64,000 nucleotides of DNA, from contig WNYE01000090.1 of NCBI GenBank assembly GCA_021396245.1, positions 1-64,000 on the forward strand, in the 5' to 3' direction. The DNA comes from Sporothrix humicola. Its lineage: Eukaryota; Ascomycota; Sordariomycetes; Ophiostomatales; Ophiostomataceae. The notes under the pieces are model-generated. The model saw only the letters and a list, made by a program, of their open reading frames with translations. It made no database searches and was not told where the DNA came from. Below are positions 54,949 through 64,000 of this stretch, in pieces. The position numbers and the translations under genes were made by a program. Every line of letters begins with the position of its first letter. Within the stretch, counting starts at the first letter, position 1.

Positions 54949-57900
54949 AAATGACCTGAAACATCTCCACTTTCCCACTTTGGCCCAGGCGGATCTGGGT
55001 CTTTCTGGGTCTCTGACTGCCAATTGGTGCATCTTTTTGGTGTCCTTTTGGTCTTGGGGGTTGTCGACGCAGGGCAAATCTTAAATTGGCCCCCGTCATT
55101 CATCGCCATAACACAGTCTGTTAAGACTGCTGTGACGGGGAAGTGCCGTCGATAATGTAGTCTTGCCTGCAGGAAAGACTGGGAAAGACGTGAATGGCTG
55201 CCACACAGACAACGAAAACTACTCTTGGTCGCAGCAGGCCTCCAGGACCGGAATGGCTTGAATGGTTCACCCCCAGAAAACGGACAGAAATCCCAGAAAC
55301 ACCCAGAAATCCCAGAGTACTGCCGAGATAGACACGAAGAAGGAACGAAAACAAATGGCACGGTGTCGTTGAGCTGTCGTTGAGGCTGTTGATTCAGATG
55401 AGATGTGATGCATGTCTTGGACTGGCATTTTTTTGGAAGGATCATGGACGATATTGGCGTTGATATGATTGCCATAATAATAATAACGGTGGGTGACAAT
55501 AACGGGCGAGTAACACTGGCGTAGGGCCAACATCCAACAGACGCCATCAAACAGACGGACCGATGAACGATGAACGATGAACGCCATAACGCCAGAGACT
55601 ACTGTAAACTCTCCCTAACGGGGATCCAACGGGGGAGCAGCCGTTCATGCATGTCGGCGACAACAACTAACAGACACAAAAAAGTTAACATTCACGGAGA
55701 ATAAAGAAAAGAGGGCAAATTGATGAAATGGGAAATGGTAACGAAGAAAGGACCCGCACAACAAGACGACAATTTGACAGCTGAACATTACGTCGTTAAC
55801 GTCGTTTATTTGATTGATATCAATTCATGCAGAACGTTGAATTCAACGTCTGTCAATCAATGTCAACACCTGCCAACGTTTTCCAGTGTCACGTCGCGTT
55901 GCACACGCTACGGTAAGGTTCACAGGCGAGGACGATCACCCAGAGCACAACAGTGTTCGGCTCAGCGTGCTCCTCTAACAGTGCTCCTCCATTGTCAAGC
56001 TCCTCCTTCCTCAAGTCCAGACCTCCACTTCCCAAGTAACGGCAGCTGGGACTGGGAATGACGACCATCGGCCATCTCTCTTGTCAGTGAGCAGTGGCTC
56101 TCTTTTCCGTTGTCGTCTTGTCTTTTCCGTTAATTCAGTACGATTCTCAGTACCACAGCAGTCGATTCCCTCCACCGTCTCGCCGACCCCGGCAGTCACC
56201 GATTGTTGAGATTGAGATTCTGTTTAGTGCTGGACTGGTAAAGTTGCACGCGGCATGGAGAAGAAGGAAGAGGCTGGACTTGTGAACAGAACCCACAACA
56301 TGACGCGCTCTTTCAGGCCTTCTCTTTCACAGTATTTCCGTATTGAATATGTTAGTGCTGTCTTTGAATTCAAGGCGAGTCTGCTATCAGGCCCGCCATC
56401 AACTCGTAATCCACCTCCTCAAAATCCACACCAGCGCACAGAACACTCGCTGGACAGTGAGTTGCGGAATGTGGACATTGAGGATGAGGAGGAGGACGCG
56501 GATGTGGACGCGGCGGCGCGTCGGCAGCCCGTACTTCTTACGGGCAAACTGAGGCTGTTTTGTGGTTTGTGGTCTCTATCCCCTCGAGCTTTGTGCCCGT
56601 GATGGCTTGTGCTCTGTGCTGACCCTGCATAAAGTGCAAAAATAGTGTAATTGCAGTCTTTGCACTCCCTGTAGTTTGTTCTTGTCGTCCTCCCTGGTTT
56701 TTTTGATATCACGAGCACTGCCAAATTTCCCAAGGGCCGGACAGTCCTGGCCGACCCCACGCACCAAGACTGCCCTCTCTCACAAAAGAAAAAAGACACT
56801 GAGAAAGGAGAGAGAGACTGACCAACCAGAGGCGCGCGCATTCGAGGACCGTCCCCACAGGGGGTAGACAGGGGTGTGTCGCACCATTAGAGCAAGCTTA
56901 CCCGCCCGATGCCACCGTGGAGAATGCAAGGGTGGGGAGGGTGAAAGAGACTCTGAGAGACTCTGAAAGAGTGAGTGAAAAGGGCAAGAAGAGGAAAAAG
57001 AGAAAAAGGACAGGGGTGGAAAGTCAACAGTGGAGACTGAGTGGATCAGTGGATCAGTGGGAGTTGAGTTGGATTTGATGGGGACGACGACAGAGGACGA
57101 CAACGACATGCCCGTGTTGGTGGCAGACAACAGAGGGAATCTGGCAAAGCAGTGCCTGAACATCAGTCGTTGACGTACGACAGCGTCGTCAAAATCATAT
57201 GACGAATGGTGAATTCGAGAGGAGGCAGGGGATTTATCAAAGGATTTACTGGCAGCATCATCACGACAGGGAGTAATTCTGAAAATAAACAAGACAGGCA
57301 GAGAAGGATAGAAATAACACGACATGGTCAAGGTCAGGGACAAGGCCGGGCAGGAGAACCCTGACGATGGATTTATTAGAGGCTATTTGTGACTTATGTG
57401 GTGTGTAAGGATTTGCTGGGAAAGGGGAGAACGAAAGGCCAAAAAAGGACGCTCAATGACAAAATCCTCCGCAGCCTGGTAAGACAACAATTCCTCCGGA
57501 AGTCAAGGGAAAGGGGAATAGGAAGCCAGGAAAATAGGAATAAAAGATAGCGAAGAACAAATAACGCGAAGCAAGGGTCAACCACAAATCGATACGTCGT
57601 AATTCACGATAAATTATGAGGAAATAAAGTCAACGAAATCAAATAAAACAAAGCCCTCATAAAATAAAGTTCACACCAAGGAGTTCCTGCATAACCGTCA
57701 ACAACCGTGTTGCCTTTTTCATGACAAGAGACGACAAGACCAAGAGTCCACTTCCACTTCCACTGCCCAGGATCGGGGCCTGGATGAGAGATTGCAAGAG
57801 AAATTAATTTATCATAGCCTGAAGACTTGAAGACTCAACGACGTCAGTTTGTCACATTGCGTTTTGTTTCGTTTCTTCGCTTCTCTGTTTCTTCGACGCA

Positions 57901-58200
57901 CGGAGTCCCCGTTGGCCCAATCTCTCTCTTTATTTTATTTTATTTCCTCTGTTTCGTGTCCGTAACGGGCCATCGTGCGCCTTGTGCTGTGCGTCAGGTG
58001 GTCTGTAACCCGGAGAAGACCCTCTTTGACCCTCTTTTACGACCCAGAAAGGTCATCAAACAACCTCCACCAACAACACCAAGACTCAACAAGGACAAGT
58101 TTCTGTTGTTTTGGCAGTCGAAAACAAACTAGAGAATCCACTGTCTGTGGTTTTCGACACTCTCCCGCGAGCCCACTCACATCAAATTCAACGGCGAGAG

Positions 58201-61200
58201 AGAAAAAGGCAAAGAATAAGATGAGAGAGATGAACAAGATGAGCAAGATGAGATGCCAGGATATGTGCAAGGATGCGAGTCAATGTGCAGGTGCATCAAC
58301 GGCAAAGACACACTGAAAAGATGCAGGTTGATTCCGAGATGTCTTTCACTCCCTTGTCCCCCGATCCGTCCTTTCCCTTTTGACATTGTTGACTACTGTG
58401 TATGGGAACTTTTCGTTGTTCTGTTGTTTGTCTGTTGTCTGTTATGCCCTTCATTTCTGCTTTGGGCATTCCTCACAAAAACAACCCCGGTCGACTCTGG
58501 GATGGCCGGCTTGGCTTCTGGGTCTCTTTTGGCCAGTCTTTTCTGTTTTGGTTCACGGCTTCTTCTGGGTCTCTTTTGCGGTTTCCTTCCCTTCCCTCCC
58601 GCCCCCAAGATTGTCAAGATTGTCAAGATTTGCCAAAAGATTGTCTCTCTCCCTTTCCTTTCTTGTCGTTTTGGGTCTTGCGTCTTTGGGTCTTCCCGGG
58701 TTCTCGATGGACTTTCTTCTCGCCTACCAGTACCGACAGCCTTGGATCGGCTCAGACTGCAGACTGGACCAAAAATGCCCCCATGTCGTCCACCCCCCGT
58801 CACTCCAGCCTTTTGGGTCACTTTTGGGTCAACACACTCTGGTGAAGCCAGTCTTTTTTGCATTTTGCGTGCAAAGTTAAATTAGAGCGAAGAAGAGCCG
58901 TTCCCTTCCCCCTCCCACGACCCAAAAAAAAGACCCAAAAGACCCAAAAGACCCAAAAGACCCAAAAAGAGAATAACTCTTTGACGCGCAGGTCGCCGAC
59001 GTCAAAAACCACTAACAAAAAAGCTTGGCTCTGCTGTGCATGGGGCTGCCAATGTTGACAATGTCCACTATCTCCAAGTAAACAAACAGTGCGCTAAACA
59101 AACTGTGCGCAGTCAAAGCAACACTATTTTACAGTCATTTCTTAGTTTTCGTGGCCATTTTCTAGCGAGGATGCAAACAGGGCACGAGAAATGAGGTGAC
59201 CATATCGTCAGACAAAGACGAAAAAGGGAAACCTTGTGACGAACAAGACGAGTCAGGGCTGAAGGAACAAAACGAGGCTGCAGCAACTCAGACATGGCTG
59301 CGAAAAGGCCCGGATGCACGGATGCAAATGCACAAAAGGATACTGTCACAGCCGGGCCACTGCCGGGCGCCTCTTACAACTGTTTTGGCAAGCTTTAACT
59401 GAGTTGGTATTGTGATGTTGTTTTATGTGCTTACTTTATTTTATTTACTTTACTTTTTTTCATGATCCTCTTATCAATGTCTGTTCCAACGTCACGAGGT
59501 TGGGGGTCACAAAGAAACGCCGAGATGAGATGCAAAACGAGATGTGACGAGAATATTTCGTGAAAGAAGAAATATGAGGAAGAAAAAAAAAGAATGAAAC
59601 GAAACAAAAAGCAAATAAAAAGTATTTTCAAAGCCTCTTGTTTCTTTTTCATGAGCGTAAAGCTCGTACTTTTCAGAACCAGGTCTGTGTGTTTTACGGG
59701 CTTTCTTCGTATCTGAATCGTAAAAAGCAAACGGTGACGACATGGCTTGGAGGCTTGGACCTGAACACGGCTGGGCATGGCTTGACCTTGACCCAAAAAA
59801 GAACCCAACAAATCACAGCCTCTCAAGCCCTGCATGTCTTTCACAAAACAAAGTGAGAAAAAAAAAGTGTTCTTTCAGCTCTCGAGTGCCACCAACAACC
59901 GATGCAAGATGCATGCTGACAACTCCTAGCTTGTGCTGATCCAAGGCTGGCGCCGACATGTTTATTGGGCACACGAATCCTTTGATCTCACTGTGTACGG
60001 GGTATTACTTCTCAAGATATTATGTCCCTGTATTATTGCATCGTGTCTGCTTTGTACCCTCGCACAACACGCCAACACAACACGCAGGGTATGTTCATGC
60101 TTGCACGCGGGACGGGACACAAGGCAGGGCAAGGGAAGGCAAGGACAAGGACATGGTTGAGGGAATTCACGGGAAGAAAAAGGAATACAGAAAAGAAAAG
60201 AGAGAGAAAAAAAAGGCACAGCAAAAGACCGGTTTTTCTGTACATTATCCTACATAAATCCCATGCGTTGCGTGCAGGCTCAGACTGCATGAGAGGATGC
60301 TGTGGAACAGAAAATGCAGGACAAGAGCCAATGGTTCTTTTCCGTTCTCTCTTTTCATATTTCTTCTTTTCCTTCCCTGCATCAACCACTCATATGTCGT
60401 CGGCGAGAGCTCCGGCCTCCGCCACAGGACAAGGTCCCCTGTGCCGCCTCAATGCATGCAATTCAGGGCAGGAAAAGGACAGAAGGAAGCAAAAAAGAAA
60501 CAAGTCAAAACAAAAGAAAAGAACAGAGTTTTCAAAGCTGAACTGATGCAAAATCAATATTCGATTTGTCGTTGTGAATTTGCATGATGAAAGTGCATTT
60601 CTTGTCTTTGTTTTCTTGTTAGCCAAGTGCTGCGACTTTCTTTTTACTACCCGCAAAAACGGGGTATTTGTTCTCCGATGCCAATTGTGAATTCCTCCGA
60701 TACTTGGAAGCCTGCAAGAAATGTGTAAAATATGCAAATGTGCACACCGCATTTTGTGTCAAGTATCCGAGTTTTCTTTTGAATTTATTCAAACAATTCA
60801 TGGTCATTTGAATTCAAAAATTCCTTTTTTTGCCTCGACAACTTATGTCGCATCTGATATTTCCTTCATCTCCATCGCTCACTCCAACTCACCCTCATTT
60901 TTTTTTTCCCCCTCTGCCCTATCCCTTCCCTCGGCAGAGATGTCGTGCGCACAAACCCGCCGATCGTTTCCCGTGTCGGGCGTAGAAAATGGGAAAATGG
61001 AGAATGGGTCCCTGTCGCTCTGTCGCTCTCCCTCCCGTTGTCGCTCTTCCTCCCTTCTCCCTGTGGGTGGTGGGATGGTGGGAAGCATATTTTCTTTTTC
61101 TTGCTGAAGTTGACCACCTGACTACCCCCAAGCGACAGCGCTACTGCAGCCAGAGCAGGCGAACAGAGACACAATCTCGCAGCAGATGGCCAGCCCACAA

Positions 61201-64000
61201 TGCACAGAATGTCCACTAAAATGATGTGAATTTACCCGCAGTTTTCCCACAGAAAAGTCCACTGAACAAAAAGACACCCCCTGTCGCCAATCAAACATAG
61301 CGGCCCGAGTGGGCCAGAGGAGAGAAGAGAGTGAGGTTGAAGACAGTAAAGGTTGAAGAGAGATGGAGGTGTGGGGCATGTCAAGGCAGTTCAGTTCGCT
61401 CAGTCTTGTCTTCACTTTGAATTAGAGGAATCAAGTCTTCAATCCAAATACGGGCCATTACGTCGACGGCAAGCAAGTGCGCCATTGGTCAGGATCCTTG
61501 TCACTAAAATCAAAAGAAGACGAGAAACAAAAAGAGTCAAGACTCAAGAGTCAAGACGAAGTGAGAAAGATAGTGGAGAGAGTGGAAAAGAGGATGCGAG
61601 GATGAGGATGAGGATGCGGTTGCGGTTGAGAGGATGGCGTACGTGACATGGGTTTCCGGCAAGGATGATTTGATTTTGGGTGGTATTTTGGACGGATTGA
61701 GTGCCATTGAGTGGCATTCTGGCAGCGAGATGGGAGATGGGATTTGTGTGGTTTCCCATCAGTTTGTGTTGACGTTGTCCACAGAGGGTGCAACGCTGTA
61801 AACGGTCTGGGCATTGAGTCTCCAGTGAAGCCCACCAAAAAGACGACGAAAGAACTGAAACACAGCACTGTCCACCACCTATTCTCAAAAAGTCTCCCTC
61901 AAAAACAGCGAAACAGCCCAAGACGACAAAGACGGTTAGCACCAGTGCACAGCTGCCGGGACTTGAAAGACCCTCTCCCACTCGGGTCGCCCTCTGGACC
62001 TTGGCCCTGGGCCTTTTGGGTCTTGTTTAGCCCCATTTCGTGACCAAAAGACCCAGTAAAAAAGGCGGAGGAGATTACAACGGCGGTGTCTCGGCCGCAC
62101 TCTCATAACTTTCTTTTTTTGTCTTGCCTTTTGACGGGGGTCAACCACAGCTCACAGGGCTTTGCGTTGACATGATGATTTTGGCCCAACATCTTTACAT
62201 CTTCACATTCTCCCAAAGACTAACAGCCTCGGCCGACTCCAGCCTTTTTTCTGTTCCCTTTTTGTCTTCATCTCATCCATCCAATCTCAGCTCATCCCAT
62301 CTTGACCGGGTTGCTTCCTTGGTTTGCCCCATTTTCTGTCAAAAAAAGAGGAGGCAAGCAAAAAGCCGAAGGCAAAAGAAAACAGACAGAAATGTACCTA
62401 CGATGTAAGACATGGGAAAGAAACAATTCTCCTAGTTTGCATTCCAACGGCACTTTTGGCGTCATTGACAGCCTCTACGGCATTTCACGGTATTTCTTAG
62501 TTAGTACTTCTTTTGCTGCCAATTTGCTTGATTTTGCTGTCCCTTGTCCCTTGTCCCGGTTGTCGTGTTTCCTCAGTGTTTCCATGCCACCAAACAAACG
62601 TTCTTGAAATGTTTCCAGTTACTTTGTAGATTGTATCCTCGGCGAATACGACATCCCAGCCGCTCGAGATGACCCAAGATGACCACCCACAGACAATGCC
62701 CGCAACATCAACCCTTGTAAGAAAAGAAAAGAAAAAACAAGGGTCACCTGTCAGTTGGCCGTGGCATCTCATCTTGATATCAAAGTCTACAAGTCAACAA
62801 ACGGAAAAACTCAGCACCAACTACGACAACGGAAATACCAGAATTTACGACAGAAATAAAAGAGCCGTCGAAAAGCCGACTATAATTTTATTTCGTCACA
62901 GCCTTCTCTTCCGCTGGCCACCATTTTATTTGTTTACGACCTACTGTGTACTGCGTATGTGTACTCTCCCCACTACCGTCACTTTCTATGTCGATGCTTA
63001 TTTTAAATCATGTGCCTGTTCGGTGTTTGCCGTCTGTGTTGTGACTGTCAAGACTCCAGTGACTGTCAAGTGATGCAATCACTTTTACACAATACTATCT
63101 TCCCTCTATCCTCAGCCTCTTTCTTATTCTCACTTTCTTACCCTCACTCACCTCTAATTACCCCATACTATCATCATCTTACTTGGTTCCTTTTATGCAA
63201 CGGTTCAGGGGCAAGGCTCTCTCTCAAACTCGTATTTCCGTTCACAAGAGGGCTGTTTGAGAACACAAACAGCGCTACTATCTCCATCCTTCCCGGAGAG
63301 TACCACCCCAAGACTTTCCAAACGCCCCAAATCCCATCCCAAATCGTCCAAGACGTATTTCCCCGTAACGGCATTGCCGGGTTTGAGATGGAGATGGATC
63401 TCTTCTCAAGAGTACGGAGTACTTACACAGTATTAATATCTTGTCACTATGGAGCCCGTCTGGGGTGTTTGCTCCTGCGGACATCTGCGGCTGGTGGACA
63501 CACGTCGTACTTGCAACTGTCATTCTGTCAAGTTAACCGGGCATCTGTCATTGCCAGTCTTTTTTTGTTTCGTTCGGACTAGCCGCCCTACGACGTACAG
63601 GGAACGCGTAGGTGTAAGTTTGCGTAAGGGGAGGCTCGGCTTCAAGACAACAATGACACTTATTTTTTACGAAAGGGTGTTGATGTAAAAGTACAGATGA
63701 AAGAGAGACATTTGCAGAAAACGTTTGCCAGTCGACGCAAGGGGTTGGACGCCAACGACGCCAGCTAAGCCAAAGGTGCCAAAAGACGCCAGAGACAGTA
63801 ACGACGCCTACTGTACATAAAAACTTCCGAAATGGCGGAAGCGAGCTTGATAGGGGCGGAGAAAGACGCACACCAACATTGCAAATGTAGACTAAAGAGA
63901 GACCAACGTAAAGATACAGACACAGAATCAGAGATATCTCACAAAACTTGGAAGAAAGGGACGCTGTCAGTCACTAACATGCAAAGGGAGTGCATTCTAT
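58201..64000. other. Gene-free stretch, part 4
   Basis: No supportable gene to the right edge. At 58253-58885 four long frames overlap on both strands, which marks low stop density, not coding. The words GACCCAAAA and TTTTGGGTC recur here and further left. The rightmost 1 kb has a 190-codon frame (63010-63582, +) without a recognisable domain. Confidence 0.5.
58932..58968. repeat. 9-bp minisatellite GACCCAAAA
   Basis: Four adjacent copies of GACCCAAAA, with a longer A-run variant directly before them. The same word or its complement is scattered singly through about 47-62 kb. Confidence 0.92.

Larger units (their letters stand above)
52201..58200. other. Gene-free stretch, part 3
   Basis: No supportable gene. 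The longest open frame is a 241-codon minus frame (54825-55550). It has no recognisable domain and translates a minisatellite. A 182-codon minus frame (52517-53065) is likewise unrecognised. An AT-rich spot lies at 52230-52345. Confidence 0.5.

Noticed and set aside
54825..55550. 241-codon minus frame, longest in the gene-free region
   Set aside because: No domain, reads through a minisatellite, and composition resembles translated non-coding DNA.
58253..58885. Four overlapping long frames on both strands
   Set aside because: Several frames open at once indicate low stop density, not coding; none has a domain.
1..64000. CRISPR arrays, telomere repeats, rRNA or tRNA genes
   Set aside because: No regular repeat-spacer array, TTAGGG run, 5S-like sequence or convincing tRNA B box was found on reading; a tRNA scan would be decisive.

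Overview
The window looks like nuclear DNA of a filamentous ascomycete, probably a Sordariomycete. The signs are short GT..AG introns with CTAAC-type branch sites, GC-rich third codon positions, Zn2Cys6 regulators, a PDR-type ABC transporter with the fungal degenerate first ATPase site, and a FlbC-type conidiation regulator. The genus cannot be named from sequence alone. I see no rRNA, convincing tRNA, CRISPR, telomere or intact transposon.

Layout. 1-1295: a GC-rich tandem repeat beside what looks like a decayed coding stretch. 1.3-14.5 kb: four transport or hydrolysis genes, namely an MFS anion permease (+), a ferric/cupric reductase (-), a secreted type-B carboxylesterase (+) and a full-size ABCG/PDR transporter (-). 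16.9-36 kb: a Zn2Cys6 regulator (-), a copper amine oxidase (-), an amine/GABA/choline-type permease (+), an aldehyde dehydrogenase (+) and a second Zn2Cys6 regulator (-). 40.5-42.1 kb: a two-finger C2H2 protein that I identify as FlbC (-). 42.1-64 kb: about 22 kb with no gene I can support, carrying short minisatellites, purine/pyrimidine tracts and inverted repeats.

The genes from 21.9 to 33.2 kb make a coherent route: a permease brings an amine in, a copper/TPQ amine oxidase makes the aldehyde plus H2O2 and ammonia, and an aldehyde dehydrogenase oxidises the aldehyde. The dehydrogenase ends in SRL, a canonical peroxisomal PTS1, and the amine oxidase ends in PRL, a PTS1-like tripeptide. A peroxisomal amine-degradation cluster flanked by two candidate regulators is therefore the best functional reading.

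The most unusual sequence signal is in the introns. Of eight inferred introns, all five that are 100 nt or longer carry a 13-mer of the form CTC-N-CTYCG-N'-TCG, often more than once. The three short ones (53, 72 and 56 nt) do not. One intron holds it as a 29-bp tandem repeat, and another holds it in the opposite orientation to its gene. Two perfect stem-loops with related cores sit in the 5' leader of the ferric reductase. This suggests a short repetitive, introner-like element family.
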